Assembly: GCA_003640385.1 (NCBI GenBank)
Contig: RCAB01000229.1
Coordinates: forward strand, 1 to 64,000
From: Setaria digitata
Lineage: Eukaryota > Nematoda > Chromadorea > Rhabditida > Setariidae
Length of the DNA stretch: 64,000 nt
Direction of reading: 5' to 3'
Shown: positions 24,401 through 37,600 of the stretch, in pieces
Layout: the number at the start of each line of letters is the position of its first letter
Position numbering within the stretch: position 1 is the stretch's first letter
Made by a program: the position numbers and the translations under genes
The notes under the pieces: model-generated
The model's database searches: none
The model's input: the letters and a program-made list of their open reading frames with translations, nothing else
What the model was told of the DNA's origin: nothing

Positions 24401-26099
24401 AAATTTTTCCCTGAAACTAACAACTTTCAATTTCAAGTTTGCATCGCTGAGAATCCATCGGGAATAATTGAAGTTTCATATTACATGTTGCTGTAACAGT
24501 TAGTCTGAAAATTTTTTCACTGCTGAATAATATTTGCAGATTATTTAACATTTTAAAATGTAATGATAGATTAAAAATTTTGAACTTCAAGTATTTAATT
24601 GCATTTATTTAGTAGTATTTTTAATTATACACATACATAATTGTCTTGATATTCTGTTAAAGCAATAATGCTAGTAGTAGAACTATTGAAGAAGATATAA
24701 CTTCTTCAAGCAAATTCAGTTGGTAAATAATTTTCTAGTATATATTTACGATAAGAATTGCAAAAATTTCCGTTACTCTCACGGATAGCGGATTATTATT
24801 CGGCAAAAACTAAATCGAATAGAAATGTTGACATTTTTGTATTCTTCTTGGTAAAAAAAAAAAACTAATCTGCTGGTTTTTTCCTTTACGAATTTCATAA
24901 ATTTGATTTATTGAAATTTTTTTATGAATTTAAGAATAAATTAATTTAAGAATAAATTAAACCTTTGACTGGTAAATACGTTCCCATTTGGATAAATACG
25001 CAAGAATGAATTGTGCGTTGTGGTGATGTGAAAGTATGACTTCTTTTCGTTCGGAAAAAACGTATCCGGTTTCCATAATTTTTGAAGATAATCAACGCCA
25101 ACCTTCAAATTGATTTAAATTAATTAATCATGATAAGCTGAAAAACTTAAATTCTTTGACTTCATTTAAATCACAATATTACATGTAGCAATCAAGAGCG
25201 CTTTTTGAATTTTATTACTTAAAATGACAGAATATATGTTTTTATTCATTTGAAAATTTGGACAAACTTTTTTTTTTCAACAAAATGATGAAAATTCTTC
25301 TGCATGTAAATTATTTATAAGAAAATTTATCAAAATTTATCTTGAGAACTATAAGAAATAATATTATCGTTTAGTTGACTAAGTAATAAATTGATGATAA
25401 GCGGTGGTTATGCAAAGTCTCATGTCTTAACTAATGTAAAATACGAAGGCATCTCAGAACCCTCAAGCAACTTACTTTTCATTCTGGCGACAATTTATCA
25501 TTGTAATTTTAATTCATTTAAAACTAAAACCTAGTAACTAAAATTTAACAAGAATGGTTTTATTCAAAAAATCTTGTTTAATGAAATTAATTTCGAATCT
25601 CAAAGAGTTAAGTTTAATTATCAAAATTACAGAAAAATCAAAAAAAATTAACTAACTGTTAATGAATCGATATCATTCTCGAAGATTCCATACAGATAAT
25701 GTCGAAATGCAAGCCGCGGATCATTCCAGGTTTGCCTCAAATAAAAATCAATCGTGAAATCCTAAAAAAAAAAAAAAAAAAGAAAAGAAAAAATTAAAAT
25801 TAAAATAAAATTATTTTATAATAGTAAAGAAATTTGATACATATTTTTCAATACAAAAATAAAACTTTCGCAGTCTTTTTTTTTTTTATTTTTATCAAAT
25901 TACTCCATCACGTACTGCATAATTACTATATCATACCATATTAACTTCGGATACAGCACTAACACTTGAAACATGTATAGTTATGCCAACATTTACCGGT
26001 TCTGTACCATAATTCGGTCTTAAGCGCTTATCATAAGTTTTATTATCGATAAGAGTGTCTAATATTTCTGAGATTTTTTTTGTATGAGAATCACATTCA
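21482..26099 (-). CDS. GABA-A-type Cys-loop chloride channel subunit (RDL/LGC-38-like), 5' end unresolved
   Basis: Exons in minus order: 25937-26099, 25657-25761, 24963-25102, 24422-24504, 23911-24042, 23290-23489, 22988-23036, 22705-22810, 22115-22292, 21692-21835, 21482-21559, with all phases consistent (459 codons). The ligand-binding domain contains [20 protein letters not shown], loop D DFYLRQTW, loop [18 protein letters not shown], a Cys-loop with thirteen residues between the cysteines, and loop B ESYGYSALD. M1 and M2 read [21 protein letters not shown], with the anion PAR motif. The linker is [17 protein letters not shown], followed by M3 and a short loop. M4 ([12 protein letters not shown]... 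NIIYW) is split by the last intron. The extracellular part resembles Drosophila RDL and UNC-49. The nearest C. elegans candidates by memory are lgc-38 and gab-1, not resolved here. The first exon carrying the start and signal peptide is not secure. The donor after M2 is the weak GTCATC. Confidence 0.88.
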
Positions 26100-29000
26100 C
26101 TGAAAAATTTATTTTATTCACTTTTATCAGTGATGATTTGTGCAAAAAAAAAAAAAAAAAAATTTCTTTGTAGCCTTCTCAGTTTTCTTTACAACAATAT
26201 ACATCATCTTATCTACTTTTTGGTTAAATTAAATTATCAATGAAAATGCAAAGGAATATTTTAATTTGTTGAAAGAATTTAGATATTTATATAACAAATA
26301 ATTACATCAAGTAACTGATGTATATTAATTAATAATACAAATATTTAAATGGCATTTTTTTTATTCTTTTATTTTCCAGTAAGTATACATTGAAAAGTAT
26401 TTCATTTCCTTTTTATTATTCTTTCTTTTCAGACAAGTTTTCTTTCAAAATAGAGTAGTATTTGCATTTGGCATAAAAATTAATGCTTATTTAAAATGAA
26501 TATATCACAACTAATATAGGAATTGGAAAGGAATGAAATCAAAACAGCAAAGAAAATCGAAGAAACAAACGAACTCATCGATAAGGCGAAATGCTTTCAT
26601 TGTATAAAATAAAACAAGCGATGATATTATTATAGTAGACAGCATGAAGTCGCCCCCCAGATGCTATCTAAAATTTAAAACTTTTAAATTTTATTTCATA
26701 AAATTGGCCTTCTAAAGTCTTTTTTACTAGTACTTATGCTATAAGACCATTTTAATGTCATTTTTAATTTATTAGCAGGTTAATCGGTCAATTATTAAAA
26801 AATTACTCTCTTTTCCCTAAAATTTCATTATATAAGCATTTTAATTACTATTCAAAGTGTATGATGACCGCCTGTTTATGCACCTTTTTTCTAATGTAAA
26901 ATATGTGGAAAAGTTAATTTTAATCGCAAGAAAAAATTTTTGATGGCTTGAAAATAATAAAAATTTTAAAGAGTTTATGGTATTTTTCAAAAAAAAAAAA
27001 ATTCGACATTTTTCAAAAGAATAAAATAATTGCTGGTTAAAGGGCTTACAATTTTGAACTGATGACAGCCTTAAATTATTAGAATACATTTTAGGATTTG
27101 ATTTTTTTTTTTTTTTTTTTTTTTGAGGTTTGTAACTAAATTGAGAAAGAATCGCATTTCGTAATGGAAAATAAATTTAATTTGCCCAAACTAGGAATAA
27201 ATAAGTCAACGCCGAAATCATTAATTCTTGGAATCAATAAATGCTAAATTCATAAACTCAATATTCCTGCTTTAGAATTGCTGCAATTTGCTTACAAATG
27301 GATTTACATCGATCCAAAATTCTAAGTCGATTTAAAATTATTAATGATAAAGCAGCATTAGTCAGCAAGCAAACAGATTTCATCTTGTTTTATAAATCTT
27401 TTTTTCAATTTAATTCAATTTAAGTACTTCTTTTGCTTTATCAAGTTACATTTGTAATCAATTCTTTTTTTTTTTTTTTTTACTATCACTATATGAGAAA
27501 AGACATGTCTAATTTACTGCACTGCTAACTTCAGCACAGTTATTTAATTTGATTTCAAATATGCCTAACATGGGTTATTCGATCTTCCTAATCAATTTAT
27601 GAATAAATTGGAGGGCTCTTTTCGATGCTAATTAAAAACAAGACAATAAATACGAGTGTAATACTTAAAGATAAGAAGAAAATTTTGATCAAACGAAAAA
27701 ATAAATAAATAAAATTAATATCATGATATGTTTATTTATTTCTTTTCATACTGACTGATTGTTTCATTTTTGTTCCCATTTTAAAATATTTTCATATTTT
27801 TCTTTTAACTAATGCGAAAAATTTATTGAAAATGTAACATTTAGTTAAAATTTCCAATTCTCAGTGGGCAACAATCAAATGGTTTCTAGTTAAATTAGCT
27901 GCCGAAAATTTATGTCATTGTTTGGAAGGGGAAAAAAGAAGCCTAAATTGTAAAGCTTAAACGGAAAAAGTTAAAACTTCATTTTATTTGCTTATTTATT
28001 ATTTCTTCGTTTGATTTATTTATTTCTTGCTCAAATAAATAGTAAATATTTGCACGAAAAGAATGCAGTTATTTTAAAATGTCTGAAGCATTAATAAATT
28101 GAACGAAATGCGAAATTTCGATTATTTTAAAAAACAAGAAGGAAAATTTTTTTTCCACATTACTTATTTTTATTAAAAAATTTTGAATTCAACAAATCTT
28201 TTATATGCAAAGGCGATTTTAACAAACTTTTGCAAAAAATTGCTTAAAATTTTAATTAAATAACAAAAAAAAAATTGATCATTACACCGTAGTGATAAAT
28301 GGAATTTAATATAACATGACTAATTAATAAAAAAAAAAAGAGACTTTCTTTTTCTTTTTCTTCTTTCCTGCAATTTTTAAAGCAAATATAAAAAGTGGAT
28401 TGCTTAAGTAATAAGTACTCAATAACATATGAACATAATTTTTTAGTCAAAATACTGTAAATTTTTTTACATTTTTCTCTTGCTCATTATTTGCAAGTAT
28501 AATTTTGAACTTCTACAAGTAATTTAAATATTATTTCTTTTGTCATTAATAATCTGCAGCTTCAGTCTAATTGCTAAAATTCTTTTCAATTCATTAAATT
28601 TAAAAGTTTTTTAATTGCTCTTGCAAACTTATACATATTTCTGTTGCAACTTTTTTCTATTATTTCTGCTCGATTTAAAGAAATGATTTAACTACCAAAT
28701 TCGAAAATTTTCTTAGTCCTACCGTATTTTGAAAATTTTTAAACTTCAGAAAAATTATTTGAGAACTGTACATTGATTGGCTATTTGTTTTCTCTTATCT
28801 ATCTGCAACCGCAAATAATGGAAAAAAAATAAATTTTTGGCTTCTTTTCAATGCATCGTTTCACATGTTTTGCCGGCAAAGAAGTCATTTCCAGTAATTA
28901 ATTACTTCGATAACAAGTTACCAATGAAATGAATGCAAAACTGAAAATATTAAAAATTTAATAAAATTTATAAACTAGTCTTCCTGACATTTGAAAAAAC

Positions 29001-29197
29001 GAAAGAGGGGAAGAAAGTGGAAAATTAGTTCAAACGATAAAAATTTGCAAAAAAAAAAAAAAAACGCATGAAATGCCAAAAATATTTTTGTTTATCATTA
29101 ATGAAGTTTTAAAAAAACAGACTATAAAAAAGAAACAATTAATTAATTACGTCTGATGAATCGAAAAATATGAGATCAAAAGCAAAAATTTGAACCT

Positions 29198-29285
29198 AAT
29201 AGTAATGATAATAATTAATAATAATAACAATAACAATAATAATAATGATAATGATGAAAGTAATTATAATAATAATAATAGTAAA
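29198..29285. repeat. AAT/AAC trinucleotide microsatellite
   Basis: Imperfect AAT units with AAC and GAT interruptions. It produces a low-complexity open frame on the minus strand that is not a gene. Confidence 0.8.
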
Positions 29286-29640
29286 TGGCAATAATGCTAG
29301 TGTATTGATTGACATATGATTATTTTGTAAATTGTGGAAAAAAAAAGGCAGAAAACAAAAAGGAAAAGGATTCAATTGTGCCATTATTATATACTGAATC
29401 ACTAAAATGATTGTAAAAGAGGAGAAAGAGACGAAAAATAGTCCTTCGTCTTGGTCAAGTACATTAGCCCAATGCATATAGCTTCAGGCTTCCGGCCAAT
29501 TCTCTCTTCTTCTTCCTTTTGCTTTTGGCCCAAACGAAATTTCTATTGAAGCGAATCTGTAATAAAGCGAAGGAAGAATGTGGCCTACCCCTTTCTCTAT
29601 CCCAAAAATATATAAGAATAATTTTGATAATAATACTTAC

Positions 29641-29693
29641 TTCCATCGAAGGATGAATGGGAAAGGCCTGAGAAGAGGGACATTTTGTAGCAT
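29641..29693 (-). CDS. Candidate first exon of the minus-strand channel gene
   Basis: An ATG at 29693 opens 17 codons rich in Leu, Pro and Phe (start MLQNVPLLRPFPFIL) and runs into a good donor, GTAAGT, after two bases of a codon. The channel exon at 26099 needs exactly two preceding bases. Joining the two gives an in-frame 477-codon gene, a normal length for this family. The stretch is less AT-rich than its surroundings. The hydrophobic part is a weak signal peptide at best, the intron would be 3.5 kb, and a second acceptor at 29556 competes. This is a hypothesis. Confidence 0.25.
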
Positions 29694-30969
29694 TTTCCTT
29701 TCAATTTCAACAATTTCAATACCAATTCTTTCCTTTCCATTTTTGCATCCTCACTGATAAGTGCATATGTTGATAAGAAGTTTACACTTTACAAATTTGA
29801 TCTCCTCTTTTATTTTCAAAAAATTATTTTAATTAATAACAACAAAGAATCAACCAAATATTTGATAATATTTTATCAAAAAGAAAAAAAAAAAATGTGA
29901 AAGCGAACGTTAAAGATGCATGCCACAAATTTAATTTTTTTTTTTTGTTTTTGAAGAAAAGAAAAGAAAAATTAACTAATTAATAATATTTTTATTCACT
30001 GTTTGTTTTCTGTTTTCGTATATTGACGAAAACAGCGAAAAAAAGCAAAGCAAAAAAGACATAAGCTTTTTTTTTCTCCCCATTTAAAAGTCTGTAAATT
30101 TAAGAAAGAAAAAAGAAATTAATTATATCTTAACCAATATGGGAACTTAATATTATCTAAATCAATTTTCATTTTTTACTTTTATATATTAGCAGAATCA
30201 TAAAAGAATATATAAAATCATTCATGTATAACCTGAAAGATAGTTCATTTTTTTTCTTTGGAAATCACAAATTTTTTAAAACTTAATGTTTTGGCAAGAA
30301 TTATTACCATCATCATTCTCAGAGATGTCTCCATATCAGTTATGATAATTGAAAAGTTGCAGAATTTTTGAACGATATTGCTAAAAATTCAAAAATTTCA
30401 ATAATTTTGTATGATTGGCAAATTTTTGACTTATTATAGTGATATTTTGAATTTAATTAATCATTTCACATTGATAAGCAATGCTGCGAGAAGAGAAGAG
30501 GAAAGAAGTTCAGTTCTCTCAATTAAACCATGATAAATATCAGAATTTCTTCCCTAATAATGCCATAATTAATCTAGCTTACCTAATCATAGTTAATTGA
30601 TATATCATGCATAAACAGGATGCTTATAAATGATCACTTTTGCTGTTATAATCATCAGTCATACTACGATGAGATGCTGTAATTAGTTTTACTGATTAAA
30701 ATTTGAAAAACAACATGCACAGATTAATTAATTAATTTCCTTTGTTTTTGCTTTAATTTTCATTAAAATTTAATTAATATAAATGGTATTTATTACTGCA
30801 ATATATCATTCATTTCATACCTACCTAGCATAGTTTAAAATTAGTGAAAAAGAAAAAAATATTAAAATATATTAATTAATTTTGAGCAAAATTTGACAAT
30901 TATTATGTTTTGATGAAATGTTAACAGCTTCAACGGATTCATTCTTCTGTCTCCTTCTGCTTCATTTCA

Positions 30970-30993
30970 AAAGAGAGAGAGAGAGAGAGAGGG
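30970..30993. repeat. GA dinucleotide microsatellite
   Basis: A short uninterrupted run of GA units in intergenic sequence. No associated gene. Confidence 0.8.
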
Positions 30994-31939
30994 AAAAAAA
31001 AAAATTCCATCTATTTGTTTCATCTATCGATCAGTGAGAAAGGAAAGATTGAAATGATAGGAAACTTTTGAAATGGTTCTTGAAAATGGCTATATCAACA
31101 ATTCCCAAAGGAAATTAATTCATCAATTAATCTTTCCCAGTTTATAGCTTTCGAAAACTTTTGCTCTCATTTTGTTTTTCAAACCGTTTTTATTGCTTTT
31201 ATCAAACTTACGATTTTTTTTTTTTTTTTTACCGTGATAGTGACTGTATGGATGCTCAATAGTAGCATATGTATAACATATCTTTTATCGCAGTCAGTAT
31301 ATCAATGATAGCTTCAACTAGTAGTAATATGATCATTTGTAATGTATACTGTAACAGTTATTATTGTCGTAACTTTTTCTTTCAACATGAAAAATTTGTC
31401 GTAGATTTTCCCATATGTATTATAATGATTGCTTTGAGCTTTGTTGTCATTTCCGTAAATTATGCCAATCAAGATATCTCTATCTTCATTTCACTTCTAC
31501 AGTAGTCTTAACTTTTATTAAGTTTTAAATTTGTGATATAAAAGAGGAGAACAAATGAATTCAGATATCCGGAAACAATGAAAAAAACAAAACTCAGATC
31601 TCCTGGCTGGGATTCAGATGTTGCACATTGGCCCTACACACTCACCATACGCTACAAATTATTTCGAAAGAAAGAAATATTCCTAGTAGAAAATGATAGG
31701 AATAGAAAAATAGCATGCTTATCCTAGGGTAGCTACAGTGATAATAACGATTGAGAGAGAGTACGAATTTCGAGGAGTGAATAAAGATTAATAAGATTTT
31801 GAAAGCTTTAATTTTAGAGACAAATTTCTTGAAGGTATCTTTCTACTTTTAAAGCAACTATGACTGTTAGTACTATTAGTACATTTCAATCTGTAGCACT
31901 ACGCTAATTTCAGATTTGTCGCTTACGGCACTGTGTAAG

Positions 31940-31956
31940 TTTCAGGTTCGTCACTT
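31940..31956 (+). promoter_or_regulatory. Probable trans-splice acceptor before NDUFAF7
   Basis: TTTCAG ends at 31945, only 11 bases before the ATG at 31957. This is the consensus nematode 3' splice site at a spacing typical of spliced-leader addition. It also supports the chosen start codon. Confidence 0.55.
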
Positions 31957-34620
31957 ATGGTACCACAAATTCTGGGAAAGCTGCCGATTTTCGTAACACT
32001 GCTTAATAGCCATAAACGTTGTACAGTCTATGCAGCTGTTGCAAAACGATTTCTTACTGAAATCCATGAAATGAAACCATCAAGAGAGCAATATTCCAAT
32101 CAACTATTGCACTTTATTAAGGTATTTTAAATATTTCATTATGTATTTTACCACTTGTTACTATAATTACACAATGGTTGTTTAATTCACAAAGGGACTG
32201 ATTTTCATAATACTGTATTATAATAAGTAACCTTAAGATTTCTTCCTCTACATATTAGCAATGGATAAATAATTTCTTCTGCAGATTAACGAAATGGATG
32301 GGGAGAAAAAAAAAGGAAGTGAATTCTTATAAGTTATGTTTTACTTAGTATTAGTATATTGCTAATCATCCTTTTTGCAGCAAAAAATTAACCTGAATGG
32401 ACCGATGAGTGTTGCAGATTATATGCGTCTAACAGCTTCATCACCTATTGGTGGCTATTATTCACGTCATGGTAGTAAGATATTTGGTGAAAAAGGTGAC
32501 TTCATTACAGCGCCAGAACTAACTCAAATATTCGGTGAACTTATTGGTATATGGTGTTACTACGAGCTCAAGAATACTGGTATTCCGTTTCACACCTTGA
32601 CAACTCAGTGTTTCTCGGACTTTTTATCTTACTGTTTCATTTGAAGTGTTACTATGATTTGTCATGATACGATGATTAAGATGTGTTAGGATAAGGCTNC
32701 AGGCTATTTAAAAAAAATTTAATATACGCTGTATTTCGACTAGTTACAACTATTGTCATCGAATTATTTCAGGTGCTTTCAGGTTATAATGATGAATGGC
32801 AGCTAGTAGAAAATGGCCCTGGTACAGGACAGCTAATGTACGATATCATACGTGTATTAAGACGACTTAAAGTATATATTTTNAAGGCTATTTAAAAAAA
32901 ATTGAATATACGCTGTATTTCGACTAGTTACAACTATTGACATCGAATTATTTCAGGTGCTTTCAGGTTATAATGATGAATGGCAGCTAGTAGAAAATGG
33001 CCCTGGTACAGGACAGCTAATGTACGATATCATACGTGTATTAAGACGACTTAAAGTATATATTTTCTTATCATTCCTTTTTTTTCACTTTCCATGGTCG
33101 AATTATTTGTTGTTATCTATTGAAGGGTATGTTAAGTCCATTTTTTTAGGAGACAAAAGGGTCTATTCATCTTGTAGAAACATCTGATGCTTTAATATGT
33201 CAGCAAGAATCTTTACTTTGTGAGCAGCCATCGCAGTTTGTCGATGGAAAACCGTATGTGCGGTCAAATATGACAAAAAGTGGCTTTCCGATATACTGGT
33301 ATCGCAATGTTGATGATATTCCAGCTAAAGTAACTTCTTGAAATTAAGTCACTTTCTTATTCATGTGAAGCAGAATAGGAAATTGATTTATGATTTTTGC
33401 AGTTTTCTGTATTCGTAAGCAATGAATTTTTGGATGCGTTGCCAATAAATCAGTTTAGAAGGGACGCTGACGGCAAATGGCATGAAGTGTATGTGAATTT
33501 GGATAAGGAAGGCAACCTTTGTTTTATGCTATCAAGATCCGAAAATTTGCATACATTGTAAATTTTCATTTGATTTCATTTTTTTCCAAAATATTCGGAC
33601 ATATGTCTTTTTTATTCAATTCCTTTTTTCGTGTGCTTCCAAAGCACTTTTTTTTTCTTGCTTATTTTATACGGATTGCGAGGAATGTTTTGCAGGGGAC
33701 TGTTACCGAAAAGAATTCGTCAGGATTTGTCAGTAAAGGAATGGGAGATTAGTATCGATGCGAGTACGTATGTTAGTCAGGTGGTATCAGAAATTGTTGA
33801 AATTGTGAAAAAAATTAAATGCTAAATGTAATTTTTAGTTATGTTGACAGTTAAGTTTACTGATGCTGTAATTTAGGTCGTTGATAGCATTACGAAATTC
33901 GGTGGTTTTGCTTTGATAGTAGATTATGGGCATGATGGTACAAGAAAAGATTTATCTTTGCGAGCCTACAAAGGTCATCAAATTGTACACCCATTGGATA
34001 GTCCTGGAGAGCATGATATAACTGCGGATGTTAATTTTGGACATTTAAAGAGTCTTGTCGAAGACCAAGCACTGGTTTTTGGCCCGACTGAACAACGGTT
34101 AGCTATTTTTTATAATTTACAAAATCTCATGATAAAATTTTTTTTATTGTTAGCATGGCTTTCACGTGGCTTTCCATTATATAAAGAATGATTTAATATA
34201 TAGTGCAGAATTTCATTCTTCAGTTTACTCTGCCGTGATGTTATTAGTCTAGATGAGTTTTTTTTTTTTTTTTTTTTTAACAAAACGTCTATTGAATATT
34301 TCCTTTGCTGAAAAGGTAGGATGTCTTTTGGATATCAGCAATAAATCTGTACTAAACTCACTAAAGTTGGTAACATCATCGTCGATAGTTTCAGAGAATT
34401 TCTGGCTCAAATGGGAATCGGATTAAGGCTGAAAAAATTGTTAGAAAGTTGTAAAACAGAGGAAGAAAGAAATAATTTGCTTAAATCGTGTGAACTGTTG
34501 TTAAGTGAAAAAGGTATGGGTACACGTTTTAAAGTGATGAGTATATTCCCAAAAACACTTGAAAGTATTTTAACTCAGCGTAAAGGCCCAGTGGGTTTTT
34601 CTTGCACACAAACTTGTTGA
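31957..34620 (+). CDS. NDUFAF7: NDUFAF7 (MidA) mitochondrial arginine methyltransferase, complex I assembly
   Basis: This family dimethylates an arginine of the complex I subunit NDUFS2 in the mitochondrial matrix, using S-adenosylmethionine. Exons: 31957-32121, 32381-32579, one copy of an 89-nt exon (32783-32871 or 32967-33055), 33150-33329, 33403-33557, 33696-33780, 33877-34097, 34395-34620. With a single copy of exon 3 the phases fit and the protein has 439 residues, close to human NDUFAF7 (about 441). The N-terminus has basic residues and no acids early on, fitting mitochondrial import. Motifs: [20 protein letters not shown], the SAM-binding loop [16 protein letters not shown], the [10 protein letters not shown] block, the late FGPTEQ, and [11 protein letters not shown]. 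The N-terminus and all junctions were fixed by codon phase. The duplicated exon 3 is the only oddity: both copies together would break the frame. Confidence 0.93.
32700..33062 (+). repeat. Tandem copy of NDUFAF7 exon 3 with flanking intron
   Basis: About 180 bases (roughly 32701-32882) are repeated at about 32885-33062, each copy preceded by a single N (32699 and 32883). The 89-nt exon is identical in both. The intron parts differ at only a couple of bases. Because each copy abuts an N, an assembly join of allelic or overlapping contigs is the simplest explanation. Confidence 0.9.
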
Positions 34621-37600
34621 ATTATTGCATTCTTTTTTATTGTTATTTTCAAAAGTATCATGTAAATGGATGCAATTTTTTCTAAATAATTGTGATATCT
34701 TTAATTGTTGGTAAATTTATTCCTCATCCTTGCTTGTATTATAATCAAAAGCAAAAAGTCGTGCCAGGAATTAGTCTGCACTGTATAAAATACAAAATAA
34801 TCTTTCTGTTTTGTAAGGAAAAGTCCATGAAATACATTGTTTCTTCACAGAAATGAACTTTTGCAGAATTTTATTCAATTCTTATTGGGTATATGCAATT
34901 ATGAAAAGAAAAAAAAAAAAGATTTCATCTTGAAAAGCATAAATCTGTGTATCGCTTTTTCATGGCGACTTGCTTATTACTACCTCTTATCCCATTTCTT
35001 TTGTAACAAGCATTTTAAATATTTCCATTTCCATATATCCCATGTTAATTTGTTTATATTTATCAAACATTTAGTAACAATTAACATCCATTGAATAAAA
35101 TTTTTGCTTGTTAATAGTCAGCAAATTATTTCTTTTTTTCCGATAAACTTCAGAAAAATTGAAAGTTTTAGGGAACGATTCTCGGTTTAATCTTTCTTTA
35201 AGTTAAATGTTTTTTTTTTTTTTCAACATATGAATCTTCATGATGCGAAAGTTTGGGTAAGAAAAATTCCACATTATTGAAGATGTGGCGTTACTCATTC
35301 AACTACCGTATGATTGTGAATGAAAATTGATTGGTCTGGATTTCACCGCTTTACTTTTTACTTTTGAGCTTTTTTCTTTAGCAAATTTTATTACTTTATC
35401 ATTGTTTAATATATTTCTGATAATACTTTGATACTGTGCTACTATTTCAGTACGAAACTAAATAGCCTTTTATTAATAAGAGCGTATAGTAGTAAAAGGT
35501 AATGATAAATACCTAGCTGAGGTTTTGTGTATCTTTTTTGACATTTGCTGCATATAATATTTCTTTTGCTTTTCCATTCCATTATTTTCATGTATATAAA
35601 CTATAATGGAAAACTTTTGTGTTTCATCCTTTTTATGCTTCACAAATGTTTAGAAAATAAATTTTAAATGAGGTCAACTAAAATATTAATTTCTAAATTT
35701 TTTTGGATGAGTAGTTTTTTCAAGCTAAAGAGAAATAAACATTACATATATGTAATACAGTACTTCTTCTAGCGTTTTAGAAAAAGTCTAAAAAGAAACT
35801 TCCTAAGCTAGTTTTTTTTTTTTTGCTAGTTTACTTAGCTTAACACTATAACACATGTAATGCTAAAACTTTTTTTTTTTTTTTGCGAAACTTCTGCTAT
35901 AAATTAAAAAAAAAAAAAAGAAAGAGATTAACCAAAAATTATCACTATTAACATGAAATGTTTCTATCTTTGTAGTTGTTCTTTGCTAATATTAGAAATG
36001 ATAAAAACCTTTCATCGATATATAACAAATAAAGTGATAAGAATGGTATATTCGACTTTTTTTTTTCCTTTAAGTTATTTTTATCTCTCTGAATTATTTC
36101 TTATTTACCAATAATCCATTTCAACGATGCAAGTAGATTTTTTTTTTTTTTTTTGTTTTTCAAACTTTCTACGTTGAAGTAATTTTTGCAATAATTAAGT
36201 AAGAGTGAAGTTTTCTTTATAAAATGTGGAAATTATTAAAAAAGAAAAAAAGACAGCTTATGATGAAAATGATTTAAAAGTTAATTTTTTCTTTTAATAT
36301 AGTTGTCATTACTTTTGTGATTTGTTTATTAATACTTCTTTATAGGAAATGTTTTTGTTTTGCTGATGATCAATAAGAATAATGATAAAATTTCTTTTTT
36401 CTTTTCATTCATTTCCAGAGGTAAAAGAAAGCTAGCACTATTAATAGTCATCTTAAATACATGAAAAGTGATAAGTAAACGTATGTAATATTTATTTCCG
36501 TCTTCTTTGGTGTTTAACGTCCATGTAATATATTTACCTTTTAATCCTTTCTTTTCTTTTCTTTACTATTTTATATAAATGTAATCGAAATGTGATAAAT
36601 AACACACACATATAAACCTTTCTAAAATACTTATTACACTTTTAGTTTTCGTATTTTCCTACTTCCTTTTTTTTTTTTTCTGTTTGAAATTTCTTTCCCT
36701 CATTGTTATGAATAAATTTTTATTTTAGTTATCAAAAGTATTTAAAAAAAAAAAAAAAAAAACTAAGAGTAAAAAATATTGTGAATTATCAAAATTAGCT
36801 ACTTCCATTTCAAATTTGTAAATAATTCTGCAAATGGAATATCAATCATTATGATTGAAATTTTTCAAAAAATCTAACGATTAAGCGGTTGGTTCATCGA
36901 GGAAGAATGCAAATGAAGTTTTCAGAAGTGCTATTAATGAAATTAAACAGATTACGGTAGAAGTGAAAGGCAACGATTGAAGGATGATAAATGAATGTTC
37001 GTTCGATGATGCAATATAATAATTTATCTCTTATAAAATATCCCTTATTCTTCAATCTTTTTCTTCCTTTTTTTTGTGTGTAAAAATTCTGATAATGCTA
37101 AAAACTGATGAACACTGATAAGTGATAATCATTTCTGTGCAGAAGTTTGTTTCAAATAGATGATCCGATAAAAACTTTTTCTATCGAAATGCATGAGTAT
37201 TTTGTAATCGAAATGAGAAGAAATATTGTAATTTGTTAGCTCCTAAAAAAAGCTGTTATGAAAAAACGGAAAATCATAATATGTCTCAATGACAAATTGA
37301 AATATAGCTATTGCAATACCAAAATTCCTTAAATTTATATAATTATTTTCGAAAAGAAGAGAAAGAGTCTGTTTTCTCGATTCTTCTTTTTTTTTTTTTT
37401 TTCGCTCCTGCTGCTATATGGACTTTTTTTTTTTTTGCTGGGAGAAAAATTACCTACAAACTTTGGAAAATATATTCTTTCCGTAAAATTTATCAGAATT
37501 TCCTGTCCTGAATTACAATCCCTTAACCAGTACATAATCCTGTATGAATAGTTCTGAAACAATCTTTATTGAAAAAAAAAAAAAAAAAAAAAAAGCATAA

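Larger units (their letters stand above)
26100..31939. other. Long gene-poor region upstream of the channel and NDUFAF7
   Basis: Nearly 6 kb with no recognisable protein family. It probably contains the long first intron and 5' end of the minus-strand channel and the NDUFAF7 promoter. Open frames here are AT-rich low-complexity shadows. Visible landmarks are the coding-like island at about 29480-29693, an AAT microsatellite at about 29198-29285, a GA tract at about 30970-30993 and many A and T runs. Confidence 0.5.

Noticed and set aside
27245..27383. Minus-strand frame starting MKSVCLLTNAALSLII, a signal-peptide-like candidate first exon for the channel
   Set aside because: Its available GT donors leave one base of a codon, but the channel exon at 26099 needs two.
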